NCBI GenBank assembly: GCA_963680875.1 | Contig: OY804580.1 | Span: 110,301,534-110,365,533, forward strand | Reading direction: 5' to 3' | DNA: 64,000 nucleotides | Origin: Bathymodiolus brooksi | Lineage: Eukaryota; Mollusca; Bivalvia; Mytilida; Modiolidae | Shown: one piece after another, positions 15,001 through 28,300 of the stretch | Layout of the letters: the number at the start of each line of letters is the position of its first letter | Position numbering within the stretch: the stretch's first letter is position 1 | Notes under the pieces: model-generated | The model's input: only the letters and a program-made list of their open reading frames with translations | What the model was told of the DNA's origin: nothing | Database searches by the model: none | Position numbers and translations under genes: made by a program

Positions 15001-18000
15001 TTCTATAGCTTATTTGTTTTAAACCAGGAACAGAAAGTCAGCACGTACGACAGTGCTAAAAGTCAGTATGACAATTCTATAGCTTATTTGTTTTAAACCA
15101 GGAACAGAAAGTCAGCACGTACGACAGTGCTAAAAGTCAGTAGGACAATTTTATAGCTTATTTGTTTTAAGTCAGGAACAGAAAGTCAGCACGTATGACT
15201 GTGCTAAAAGTCAGTAGGACAATTTGTCTTAATCCAGGAACAGAAAGTCAGCACGTATGACAATGCTAAAAGTCAGTAGGACAATTTGTTTTAAGCCAGG
15301 AACAGAAAGTCAGCACGTATGACAGTGCTAAAAGTCAGTAGGACAATTTGTTTTAAGCCAGGAACAGAAAGTCAGCACGTATGACAGTGCTAAACGTCAG
15401 TAGGACAATTTGTTTTAAACCAGGAACAGAAAGTCAGCACGTACGACAGTGCTAAAAGTCAGTAGGACAATTTGTTTTAAGCCAGGAACAGAAAGTCAGC
15501 ACGTATGACAGTGCTAAACGTCAGTAGGACAATTTGTTTTAAACCAGGAACAGAAAGTCAGCACGTACGACAGTGCTAAAAGTCAGTAGGACAATTTGTT
15601 TTAAGCCAGGAACAGAAAGTCAGCACGTATGACAATGCTAAAAGTCAGTAGGACAATTTGTTTTAAGCAAGGAACAGAAAGTCAGCACGTATGACAGTGC
15701 TAAAAGTCAGTAGGACAATTTGTTTTAAGCCAGGAACAGAAAGTCAGCACGTATGACAGTGCTAAAAGTCAGTAGGACAATTTGTTTTAAACCAGGAACA
15801 GAAAGTCAGCACGTACGACAGTGCTAAAAGTCAGTAGGACAATTTGTTTTAAGCCAGGAACAGAAAGTCAGCAAGTATGACAGTGCTAAAAGTCAGTAGG
15901 ACAATTTGTTTTAAGCCAGGAACAGAAAGTCAGCACGTATGACAATGCTAAAAGTCAGTAGGACAATTTGTTTTAAACCAGGAACAGAAAGTCAGCACGT
16001 ACGACAGTGCTAAAAGTCAGTAGGACAATTTGTTTTAAGCCAGGAACAGAAAGTCAGCAAGTATGACAGTGCTAAAAGTCAGTAGGACAATTTGTTTTAA
16101 GCCAGGAACAGAAAGTCAGCACGTATGACAATGCTAAAAGTCAGTAGGACAATTTGTTTTAAGCCAGGAACAGAAAGTCAGCACGTATGACAGTGCTAAA
16201 AGTCAGTAGGACAATTTGTTTTAAGTCAGGAACAGAAAGTCAGCACGTATGACAATGCTAAAAGTCAGTAGGACAATTTGTTTTAAGCCAGGAACAGAAA
16301 GTCAGCACGTATGACAGTGCTAAAAGTCAGTAGGACAATTTGTTTTAAGCCTGGAACAGAAAGTCAGCACGTATGACAGTGCTAAAAGTCAGTAGGACAA
16401 TTTGTTTTAAGCCAGGAACAGAAAGTCAGCACGTATGACAGTGCTAAAGGTCAGTAGGACAATTTGTTTTAAGCCAGGAACAGAAAGTCAGCACGTACGA
16501 CAATGCTTAAAGTATGTAGGACAATTTGTTTTAAGCCAGGAACAGACAGTCAGCACGTATGACAATGCTAAAAGTCAGTAGGACAATTTGTTTTAAGCCA
16601 GGAACAGAAAGTCAGCACGTATGACAATGCTAAAAGTCAGCAGGACAATTCTATAGCTTATTTGTTTTAAGCCAGGAACAGAAAGTCAGCACGTATGACA
16701 ATGCTAAAAGTCAGCAGGACAATTCTATAGCTTATTTGTTTTAAACCAGGAGCAGAAAGTCAGGACGTACGACATTGCTAAAAGTCAGTAGGACAATTCT
16801 ATAGCTTATTTGTTTTAAACCAGGAGCAGAAAGTCAGCACGTACGACAGTGATAAAAGTCAGTAGGACAATTCTATTGCTTATTTGTTTTAAACAAGGAG
16901 CAGAAAGTCAGCACGTACGACAGTGCTAAATGTCAGTAGGACAATTTTACAGCTTATTTGTTTTAAACCAGGAGCGGAAAGTCAGCACGTACGACAGTCC
17001 TAAAAGTCAGTATGACAATTGTATAGCTTATTTGTTGTAAACAAGGAGCAGAAAGTCAGCACGTACGACAATGCTAAATGTCAGGACAATTTTATAGCTT
17101 ATGTGTTTTAAACCAGGAGCAGAAAGTCAGTACGTACGACAGTCCTAAAAGTCAATAGGACAATTTTAGAGCTTATTTGTTTTAAACCAGGAGCAGAAAG
17201 TCAGCACGGACGACAGTGCTTAATGTCAGTAGGACAATTTTATAGCTTATGTGTTTTAAACCAGGAGCAGAAAGTCAGCATGTACGACAGTGCTAAAAGT
17301 CAGTAGGACAATTTTATAGCTTATTTGTTTTAAACCAGGAGCAGAAAGTCAGCACGGACGACAGTGCTAAATATCAGTAGGACAATTTTATAGCTTATTT
17401 GTTTTAAACCAGGAGCAGAAAGTCAGCACCTACGACAGTGCTAAAAGTCAGTACGACAAATTTATAACTTATTTGTTTTAAGCCAGGAACAGAAAGTCAG
17501 CATGTACGACAGTGTTAAAATTCAGTAGGACAATTGTTTAGCTTATTTATTTTAAACATGGAGCAGAAAGTCGGCACGTACGATAGGGGAAATAGTCATT
17601 AGGACAATTTCATAACTTATTTGTTTTAAACCAGGAGTAGAAAGTCAGCACGTACGACAGGGGAAACAGTCAGTAGGGCAATTTCATAGCTTATTTGTTT
17701 TAAACCAGGAGCAGTAAGTCAACACGTACGACAGGGGAAACAGTCAGTATGACAATTTCATAGCTTATTTGTTTTAAACCAGGAACAGAAAGTCAGCACG
17801 TACGACAGTGCTAAAAGTCTGTATGACAATTCTATAGCTTATTTGTTTTAAACCAGGAACAGAAAGTCAGCACGTACGACAGTGCTAAAAGTCAGTATGA
17901 CAATTCTATAGCTTATTTGTTTTAAACCAGGAACAGAAAGTCAGCACGTACGACAGTGCTAAAAGTCAGTAGGACAATTTTATAGCTTATTTGTTTTAAG

Positions 18001-21000
18001 TCAGGAACAGAAAGTCAGCACGTATGACTGTGCTAAAAGTCAGTAGGACAATTTGTCTTAATCCAGGAACAGAAAGTCAGCACGTATGACAATGCTAAAA
18101 GTCAGTAGGACAATTTGTTTTAAGCCAGGAACAGAAAGTCAGCACGTATGACAGTGCTAAAAGTCAGTAGGACAATTTGTTTTAAGCCAGGAACAGAAAG
18201 TCAGCACGTATGACAGTGCTAAACGTCAGTAGGACAATTTGTTTTAAACCAGGAACAGAAAGTCAGCACGTACGACAGTGCTAAAAGTCAGTAGGACAAT
18301 TTGTTTTAAGCCAGGAACAGAAAGTCAGCACGTATGACAGTGCTAAACGTCAGTAGGACAATTTGTTTTAAACCAGGAACAGAAAGTCAGCACGTACGAC
18401 AGTGCTAAAAGTCAGTAGGACAATTTGTTTTAAGCCAGGAACAGAAAGTCAGCACGTATGACAATGCTAAAAGTCAGTAGGACAATTTGTTTTAAGCAAG
18501 GAACAGAAAGTCAGCACGTATGACAGTGCTAAAAGTCAGTAGGACAATTTGTTTTAAGCCAGGAACAGAAAGTCAGCACGTATGACAGTGCTAAAAGTCA
18601 GTAGGACAATTTGTTTTAAACCAGGAACAGAAAGTCAGCACGTACGACAGTGCTAAAAGTCAGTAGGACAATTTGTTTTAAGCCAGGAACAGAAAGTCAG
18701 CAAGTATGACAGTGCTAAAAGTCAGTAGGACAATTTGTTTTAAGCCAGGAACAGAAAGTCAGCACGTATGACAATGCTAAAAGTCAGTAGGACAATTTGT
18801 TTTAAGCCAGGAACAGAAAGTCAGCACGTATGACAGTGCTAAAAGTCAGTAGGACAATTTGTTTTAAGTCAGGAACAGAAAGTCAGCACGTATGACAATG
18901 CTAAAAGTCAGTAGGACAATTTGTTTTAAGCCAGGAACAGAAAGTCAGCACGTATGACAGTGCTAAAGGTCAGTAGGACAATTTGTTTTAAGCCAGGAAC
19001 AGAAAGTCAGCACGTATGACAGTGCTAAAAGTCAGTAGGACAATTTGTTTTAAGCCAGGAACAGAAAGTCAGCACGTATGACAGTGCTAAAGGTCAGTAG
19101 GACAATTTGTTTTAAGCCAGGAACAGAAAGTCAGCACGTACGACAATGCTTAAAGTATGTAGGACAATTTGTTTTAAGCCAGGAACAGACAGTCAGCACG
19201 TATGACAATGCTAAAAGTCAGTAGGACAATTTGTTTTAAGCCAGGAACAGAAAGTCAGCACGTATGACAATGCTAAAAGTCAGCAGGACAATTCTATAGC
19301 TTATTTGTTTTAAACCAGGAGCAGAAAGTCAGGACGTACGACATTGCTAAAAGTCAGTAGGACAATTCTATAGCTTATTTGTTTTAAACCAGGAGCAGAA
19401 AGTCAGCACGTACGACAGTGATAAAAGTCAGTAGGACAATTCTATTGCTTATTTGTTTTAAACAAGGAGCAGAAAGTCAGCACGTACGACAGTGCTAAAT
19501 GTCAGTAGGACAATTTTACAGCTTATTTGTTTTAAACCAGGAGCGGAAAGTCAGCACGTACGACAGTCCTAAAAGTCAGTATGACAATTGTATAGCTTAT
19601 TTGTTGTAAACAAGGAGCAGAAAGTCAGCACGTACGACAATGCTAAATGTCAGGACAATTTTATAGCTTATGTGTTTTAAACCAGGAGCAGAAAGTCAGT
19701 ACGTACGACAGTCCTAAAAGTCAATAGGACAATTTTAGAGCTTATTTGTTTTAAACCAGGAGCAGAAAGTCAGCACGGACGACAGTGCTTAATGTCAGTA
19801 GGACAATTTTATAGCTTATGTGTTTTAAACCAGGAGCAGAAAGTCAGCATGTACGACAGTGCTAAAAGTCAGTAGGACAATTTTATAGCTTATTTGTTTT
19901 AAACCAGGAGCAGAAAGTCAGCACGGACGACAGTGCTAAATATCAGTAGGACAATTTTATAGCTTATTTGTTTTAAACCAGGAGCAGAAAGTCAGCACCT
20001 ACGACAGTGCTAAAAGTCAGTACGACAAATTTATAACTTATTTGTTTTAAGCCAGGAACAGAAAGTCAGCATGTACGACAGTGTTAAAATTCAGTAGGAC
20101 AATTGTTTAGCTTATTTATTTTAAACATGGAGCAGAAAGTCGGCACGTACGATAGGGGAAATAGTCATTAGGACAATTTCATAACTTATTTGTTTTAAAC
20201 CAGGAGTAGAAAGTCAGCACGTACGACAGGGGAAACAGTCAGTAGGACAATTTCATAGCTTATTTGTTTTAAACCAGGAGCAGTAAGTCAACACGTACGA
20301 CAGGGGAAACAGTCAGTATGACAATTTCATAGCTTATTTGTTTTAAACCAGGAACAGAAAGTCAGCACGTACGACAGTGCTAAAAGTCTGTATGACAATT
20401 CTATAGCTTATTTGTTTTAAACCAGGAACAGAAAGTCAGCACGTACGACAGTGCTAAAAGTCAGTATGACAATTCTATAGCTTATTTGTTTTAAACCAGG
20501 AACAGAAAGTCAGCACGTACGACAGTGCTAAAAGTCAGTAGGACAATTTTATAGCTTATTTGTTTTAAGTCAGGAACAGAAAGTCAGCACGTATGACTGT
20601 GCTAAAAGTCAGTAGGACAATTTGTCTTAATCCAGGAACAGAAAGTCAGCACGTATGACAATGCTAAAAGTCAGTAGGACAATTTGTTTTAAGCCAGGAA
20701 CAGAAAGTCAGCACGTATGACAGTGCTAAAAGTCAGTAGGACAATTTGTTTTAAGTCAGGAACAGAAAGTCAGCACGTATGACAATGCTAAAAGTCAGTA
20801 GGACAATTTGTTTTAAGCCAGGAACAGAAAGTCAGCACGTATGACAGTGCTAAAAGTCAGTAGGACAATTTGTTTTAAGCCAGGAACAGAAAGTCAGCAC
20901 GTATGACAGTGCTAAAAGTCAGTAGGACAATTTGTTTTAAGCCAGGAACAGAAAGTCAGCACGTATGACAGTGCTAAAGGTCAGTAGGACAATTTGTTTT

Positions 21001-24000
21001 AAGCCAGGAACAGAAAGTCAGCACGTACGACAATGCTTAAAGTATGTAGGACAATTTGTTTTAAGCCAGGAACAGACAGTCAGCACGTATGACAATGCTA
21101 AAAGTCAGTAGGACAATTTGTTTTAAGCCAGGAACAGAAAGTCAGCACGTATGACAATGCTAAAAGTCAGCAGGACAATTCTATAGCTTATTTGTTTTAA
21201 ACCAGGAGCAGAAAGTCAGGACGTACGACATTGCTAAAAGTCAGTAGGACAATTCTATAGCTTATTTGTTTTAAACCAGGAGCAGAAAGTCAGCACGTAC
21301 GACAGTGATAAAAGTCAGTAGGACAATTCTATTGCTTATTTGTTTTAAGCAAGGAGCAGAAAGTCAGCACGTACGACAGTGCTAAATGTCAGTAGGACAA
21401 TTTTACAGCTTATTTGTTTTAAACCAGGAGCGGAAAGTCAGCACGTACGACAGTCCTAAAAGTCAGTATGACAATTGTATAGCTTATTTGTTGTAAACAA
21501 GGAGCAGAAAGTCAGCACGTACGACAATGCTAAATGTCAGGACAATTTTATAGCTTATGTGTTTTAAACCAGGAGCAGAAAGTCAGTACGTACGACAGTC
21601 CTAAAAGTCAATAGGACAATTTTAGAGCTTATTTGTTTTAAACCAGGAGCAGAAAGTCAGCACGGACGACAGTGCTTAATGTCAGTAGGACAATTTTATA
21701 GCTTATGTGTTTTAAACCAGGAGCAGAAAGTCAGCATGTACGACAGTGCTAAAAGTCAGTAGGACAAATTTATAACTTATTTGTTTTAAGCCAGGAACAG
21801 AAAGTCAGCATGTACGACAGTGTTAAAATTCAGTAGGACAATTGTTTAGCTTATTTATTTTAAACATGGAGCAGAAAGTCGGCACGTACGATAGGGGAAA
21901 TAGTCATTAGGACAATTTCATAACTTATTTGTTTTAAACCAGGAGTAGAAAGTCAGCACGTACGACAGGGGAAACAGTCAGTAGGACAATTTCATAGCTT
22001 ATTTGTTTTAAACCAGGAGCAGTAAGTCAACACGTACGACAGGGGAAACAGTCAGTATGACAATTTCATAGCTTATTTGTTTTAAACCAGGAACAGAAAG
22101 TCAGCACGTACGACAGTGCTAAAAGTCTGTATGACAATTCTATAGCTTATTTGTTTTAAACCAGGAACAGAAAGTCAGCACGTACGACAGTGCTAAAAGT
22201 CAGTATGACAATTCTATAGCTTATTTGTTTTAAACCAGGAACAGAAAGTCAGCACGTACGACAGTGCTAAAAGTCAGTAGGACAATTTTATAGCTTATTT
22301 GTTTTAAGTCAGGAACAGAAAGTCAGCACGTATGACTGTGCTAAAAGTCAGTAGGACAATTTGTTTTAAGCCAGGAACAGAAAGTCAGCACGTATGACAG
22401 TGCTAAACGTCAGTAGGACAATTTGTTTTAAACCAGGAACAGAAAGTCAGCACGTACGACAGTGCTAAAAGTCAGTAGGACAATTTGTTTTAAGCCAGGA
22501 ACAGAAAGTCAGCACGTATGACAATGCTAAAAGTCAGTAGGACAATTTGTTTTAAGCCAGGAACAGAAAGTCAGCACGTATGATAGTGCTAAAAGTCAGT
22601 AGGACAATTTGTTTTAAGCCAGGAACAGAAAGTCAGCACGTATGACAGTGCTAAAAGTCAGTAGGACAATTTGGTTTAAACCAGGAACAGAAAGTCAGCA
22701 CGTACGACAGTGCTAAAAGTCAGTAGGACAATTTGTTTTAAGCCAGGAACAGAAAGTCAGCACGTATGACAGTGCTAAAAGTCAGTAGGACAATTTGTTT
22801 TAAGCCAGGAACAGAAAGTCAGCACGTATGACAATGCTAAAAGTCAGTAGGACAATTTGTTTTAAGCCAGGAACAGAAAGTCAGCACGTATGACAGTGCT
22901 AAAAGTCAGTAGGACAATTTGTTTTAAGTCAGGAACAGAAAGTCAGCACGTATGACAATGCTAAAAGTCAGTAGGACAATTTGTTTTAAGCCAGGAACAG
23001 AAAGTCAGCACGTATGACAGTGCTAAAAGTCAGTAGGACAATTTGTTTTAAGCCAGGAACAGAAAGTCAGCACGTATGACAGTGCTAAAAGTCAGTAGGA
23101 CAATTTGTTTTAAGCCAGGAACAGAAAGTCAGCACGTATGACAGTGCTAAAGGTCAGTAGGACAATTTGTTTTAAGCCAGGAACAGAAAGTCAGCACGTA
23201 CGACAATGCTTAAAGTATGTAGGACAATTTGTTTTAAGCCAGGAACAGAAAGTCAGCACGTATGACAATGCTAAAAGTCAGTAGGACAATTTGTTTTAAG
23301 CCAGGAACAGAAAGTCAGCACGTATGACAGTGCTAAAGGTCAGTAGGACAATTTGTTTTAAGCCAGGAACAGAAAGTCAGCACGTATGACAATGCTAAAA
23401 GTCAGTAGGACAATTTGTTTTAAGCCAGGAACAGAAAGTCAGCACGTATGACAATGCTAAAAGTCAGTAGGACAATTTGTGTTAAGCCAGGAACAGAAAG
23501 TCAGCACGTATGACAATGCTAAAAGTCAGTAGGACAATTTGTTTTCAGCCAGGAACAGAAAGTCAGGACGTACGACAGTGCTAAAAGTCAGTAGGACAAT
23601 TTGTTTTAAGCCAGGAACAGAAAGTCAGCACGTATGACAGTGCTAAAAGTCAGTAGGACAATTTGTTTTAAGCCAGGAACAGAAAGTCAGCACGTATGAC
23701 AATGCTAAAAGTCAGTAGGACAATTTGTTTTAAGCCAGGAACAGAAAGTCAGCACGTATGACAGTGCTAAAAGTCAGTAGGACAATTTGTTTTAAGTCAG
23801 GAACAGAAAGTCAGCACGTATGACAATGCTAAAAGTCAGTAGGACAATTTGTTTTAAGCCAGGAACAGAAAGTCAGCACGTATGACAGTGCTAAAAGTCA
23901 GTAGGACAATTTGTTTTAAGCCAGGAACAGAAAGTCAGCACGTATGACAGTGCTAAAAGTCAGTAGGACAATTTGTTTTAAACCAGGAACAGAAAGTCAG

Positions 24001-24716
24001 CACGTACGACAGTGCTAAAAGTCAGTAGGACAATTTGTTTTAAGCCATGAACAGAAAGTCAGCACGTATGACAGTGCTAAAAGTCAGTAGGACAATTTGT
24101 TTTAAGCCAGGAACAGAAAGTCAGCACGTATGACAGTGCTAAAGGTCAGTAGGACAATTTGTTTTAAGCCAGGAACAGAAAGTCAGCACGTACGACAATG
24201 CTTAAAGTATGTAGGACAATTTGTTTTAAGCCAGGAACAGAAAGTCAGCACGTATGACAATGCTAAAAGTCAGTAGGACAATTTGTTTTAAGCCAGGAAC
24301 AGAAAGTCAGCACGTATGACAGTGCTAAAGGTCAGTAGGACAATTTGTTTTAAGCCAGGAACAGAAAGTCAGCACGTATGACAGTGCTAAAAGTCAGTAG
24401 GACAATTTGTTTTAAGCCAGGAACAGAAAGTCAGCACGTATGACAATGCTAAAAGTCAGTAGGACAATTTGTGTTAAGCCAGGAACAGAAAGTCAGCACG
24501 TATGACAATGCTAAATGTCAGTAGGACAATTTGTTTTCAGCCAGGAACAGAAAGTCAGGACGTACGACAGTGCTAAAAGTCAGTAGGACAATTTGTTTTA
24601 AGCCAGGAACAGAAAGTCAGCACGTATGACAGTACTAAAAGTCAGTAGGGCTATTTGTTTTACACCAGGAACAGAAAGTCAGCACGACAATACTAAAAGT
24701 TAATATGACAATTGTA
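1..24716. repeat. 62/74-bp satellite array with higher-order repeats
   Basis: Uninterrupted head-to-tail tandem array, already in progress at base 1, of roughly 370-380 monomers. Two monomer classes are interleaved. One is 62 bp (cagaaagtcagcacgtatga... ending ttttaagccaggaa). The other is 74 bp and differs mainly by a 12-bp insertion (tatagcttattt-like) after gacaatt. Blocks rich in 74-bp monomers lie at about 541-1,740, 8,247-9,150, 11,374-12,656, 13,812-15,172, 16,645-18,000, 19,281-20,570 and 21,181-22,310; the rest is 62-bp type. The monomer holds two related halves, each with GTCAG...GACAAT, so it may be an old dimer of a ~31-bp unit. No open frame of useful length crosses it. The function is unknown; a centromeric, pericentromeric or large intergenic satellite are all possible. 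Confidence 0.97.
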
Positions 24717-24721
24717 TAGCT

Positions 24722-24830
24722 TGAAGAGTTTGAACGTACCACAGGGGTAATCAGAATCCGGAAATCGAAGAATGACCAGGAGCAGAAATGCAGCATGTAT
24801 GACAATGCTAAAAGACAGTCGGGAAATGTT
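24722..24830 (-). repeat. Dispersed-element end motif inside the last satellite monomers
   Basis: The satellite degenerates here. After a shortened monomer, 24,722-24,764 reads tgaagagtttgaacgtacc followed by acaggggtaatcagaatcc. This matches the end motif also seen at 37,341-37,395 (same strand) and, reverse-complemented, at 41,587-41,627, 49,345-49,380 and 50,375-50,412. One more diverged satellite monomer (24,765-24,830, gaccaggagcagaaatgcag...) follows it. The motif is therefore embedded in the array edge and does not simply flank it. Confidence 0.75.
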
Positions 24831-25254
24831 TTTAGACTTTAACACATTTGATCATCATTTATTTCTGATATTTATTAAATGTCTCTTTTATGTGAAATAA
24901 ATATTTCTATTGATGTATTGATCCAAAATCCTCCATAGCACAAAAATGTCCAAAAGACATAAATTTAGATTGTTCACAAATTGGCAACCCATAGAACACT
25001 GGAAGAACGAGCAATCAAAATTGGGATGTATGTAATATTCTGTCTATGAAGTTCTAAATTGCTTGGTTATTGCTTTAAGCACTAGTCTCTTGTGATTCAA
25101 TAAAAAGATTTAATAGGAAGAAGTTCATAGACGTGTTTTAAAATAATCATTAGTACAATCGGCTTGCCACATAGCAGACGTTCATATTGTTCAAGAAATA
25201 TAATTGCATATAACTTCGTGTTCTCTTTTTTTATTTGACAAGAAATTCGAAAAT
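24831..25254. other. Unique sequence upstream of the secreted-protein gene
   Basis: AT-rich, non-repetitive sequence. A pyrimidine-rich tract ending in AG (ttctctttttttatttgacaag, AG at 25,241-25,242) lies just before the start codon and looks like a 3' splice site. A non-coding first exon may therefore lie further upstream. I see no convincing TATA box or other promoter element. Confidence 0.4.
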
Positions 25255-25309
25255 ATGAAGATCACAGACAGTTTTACTATTTTAATATTGAAAATATGTA
25301 TCACCGTTG
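25255..25309 (+). CDS. Exon 1: signal peptide
   Basis: The ATG at 25,255 opens 18 codons plus one base, then a good donor (gttg|gtgagtat, GT at 25,310-25,311), giving phase 1. The encoded peptide has an isoleucine/leucine-rich core typical of a signal peptide, though it is interrupted by a lysine. Too short for a standard open-frame search. This start is chosen because the phase-1 donor joins the FAMeT exon in frame, with the split codon GGT (Gly19). Confidence 0.78.
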
Positions 25310-28300
25310 GTGAGTATATTTAATATTATTAATTAACTTTTATTTATTAGCCTTTATATGATAAAATCTGTCAATACAATATAAAAACCTTTATTTGACC
25401 AATACGCCAAAAACCAGTCCAATACGGATATTTTCCGTATTGGCCCGAGTCCAGTCAGTCCAATAACAGCTAGATCGGAATCCGCTAGACGTTTCGACAA
25501 TCACAAGGAAAAGTCCAGAGAGATATTGAACTGGTTAATTAATAAAGGTATCATTACGTGATGTTTTTCATATTGGCCTAGTTATAGGTCCTCGGTCTGA
25601 TGTATTGGCCTTCGGCTGCGCCTCGGCCAATACAGCAGGTCTCGGACCTATAACTAGGCCAATATGAAAAACATCACGTAATAATACTATATTATATACA
25701 ATTGCTTTTCAAAAGAAATATACTATGTTGGTTTATTGATATTGAATATAGAATTTGTTTTACGAGACTGAGAAACAAGAAGAAAGGCGAGATATAGCGA
25801 GTATTTTCCTCCGTTTCGCGCCGAGTACAATAAATTCTATATTTACTATCAATAGACCAATATTGTATTTACCGTGCAATCAACGATATTTTTAAAAACA
25901 ATTTTAACTAGTGATAGGCATTTTTAAAAATCATTATCCCAATGGGAGCCTTGCTATTTTGCGCAGGGATATACAAGAGGTGTACAAATGACAAACATTC
26001 CCATACAAATAGTACATACATATGACAACTTCTGTTTTATTAAGATGAAATGTGCTATACATAAATTCAAGATTATTTACTACAACGATGGTCGCCCAGT
26101 ACTGTGTTAGGATTGGCATTTTGCTGGCATTTGGAAACCATGGCCTCATCGATTCAATAAGAGGGGAAGTTGTGGGCCCATCAAATTAGTCTAACTCCGC
26201 TAATTGTTTCTTTTTTTTTAAGTGCCTATGCCAAGCCAGGAAAGTGAGCATTCAGGTGTAGATTTTGTCTCTGTTTCCATGATTTTTTTTATTGGATTTC
26301 GGAACTGTTATGATGATATGGTAGTCTTAGTCTAACATTTTATACTCGTATATCTATAATATTCAACCAGCACCAACGTATGGAGTTCATAACGTTATTC
26401 TAGGGCTTCTATCACAGTGATGTTCTGGACAGAGCTCGGCTACTAACGAAAAAGCTATTCAAACAAGGTTACGTTGCACTTGGTTGACGTCAATTTGTTT
26501 TGATATCCGAGTAGTATAATCTGAATTAAAAGCTGTGAGTGACTTTAAATACAACATTTTACACGGGGATTTCTTGATATTTTTCCATCTTCAAATTTGG
26601 GAACTGTTGTGACTGTGATTGTATAGTAGCTATATTTACATCCATATATGCAATCAGTGTATATAGCCACTATCGTTGTGATATTCGATCTCCGCTCATG
26701 ACGACTATATGTCATAAAACTTACCTGTGGCTTCCGCTTGGTTGATGGTTTTCTTTGGTCTCTCCGATTTCATCCACCAATGAAATTGTCCGCCTCAATA
26801 TCAATAAATAATTTTGTTTCAAAGTTGTGTGATCGTATATCGACAGTTGGAAAGCACTACCAGTCCGCATCATTTATCCAGGTCAGGTAAGTGAGAGGTT
26901 GGAAAGCACTACCAGTCCGCATCATTTATCCAGGTCAGGTAAGTGAGAGGTTGGAAAGCACTACCAGTCCACATCATTTATCCAGGTCAGGTAAGTGAGA
27001 GGTTGGAAAGCACTACCAGTCCGCATCATTTATCCAGGTCAGGTAGGTGAGAGGTTGGAAAGCACTACCAGTCCGCATCATTTATCCAGGTCAGGTAAGT
27101 GAGAGGTTGGAAAGCACTACCAGTCCGCATCATTTATCCAGGTCAGGAAAGTGAGAGGTTGGAAAGCACTACAAGTCTGCATCATTTATCCAGGTCAGGT
27201 AAGTGAGAGGTTGGAAAGCACTACCAGTCCGAATCATTTATCCAGGTCAGGTAGGTGAGAGGTTGGAAAGCACTACCAGTCCGCATCATTTATCAAGGTC
27301 AGGTAGGTGAGAGGTTGGAAAGCACTACCAGTCTGCATCATTTATCCAGGTCAGGTAAGTGAGAGGTTGGAAAGCACTACCAGTCTGCATCATTTATCCA
27401 GGTCAGGTAAGTGAGAGGTTGGAAAGCACTACCAGTCCGCATCATTTATCCAGGTCAGGTAAGTGAGAGGTTGAAATGCACTACCAGTCCGCATCATTTA
27501 TCCAGGTCAGGTAAGTGAGAGGTTGGAAAGCACTACCAGTCCGCATCATTTATCCAGGTCAGGTAAGTGAGAGGTTGGAAAGCACTACCAGTCCGCATCA
27601 TTTATCCAGGTCAGGTAAGTGAGAGGTTGGAAAGCACTACCAGTCCGCATCATTTATCCAGGTCAGGTAAGTGAGAGGTTGGAAAGCACTACCAGTCCGC
27701 ATCATTTATCCAGGTCAGGTAAGTGAGAGGTTGGAAAGCACTACCAGTCCGCATCATATATCCAGGTCAGGTAAGTGAGAGGTTGGAAAGCACTACCAGT
27801 CCGCATCATTTATCCAGGTCAGGTAAGTGAGATGTTGGAAAACACTACCAGTCCGCATCATTTATCCAGGTCAGGTAAGTGAGAGGTTGGAAAGCACTAC
27901 CAGTCCGCATCATTTATCCAGGTCAGGTAAGTGAGAGGTTGGAAAGCACTACCAGTCCGCATCATTTATCCAGGTCAGGAAAGTGAGAGGTTGGAAAACA
28001 CTACCAGTCCGCATCATTTATCCAGGTCAGGAAAGTGAGAGGTTGGAAAGCACTACCAGTCCGCATCATTTATCCAGGTCAGGTAGGTGAGAGGTTGGAA
28101 AGCACTACCAGTCTGCATCATTTATCCAGGTCAGGTAAGTGAGAGGTTGGAAAGCACTACCAGTCCGCATCATTTATCAAGGTCAGGTAGGTGAGAGGTT
28201 GGAAAGCACTACCAGTCCGCATCATTTATCCAGGTCAGGTAGGTGAGAGATTGGAAAGCATTACCAGTCCCCATCATTTATCAAGGTCAGGTAGGTGAGA

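Noticed and set aside
1..24716. CRISPR-like appearance of regularly spaced repeats
   Set aside because: The whole unit is repeated, with no unique spacers and no cas genes, and the setting is eukaryotic.
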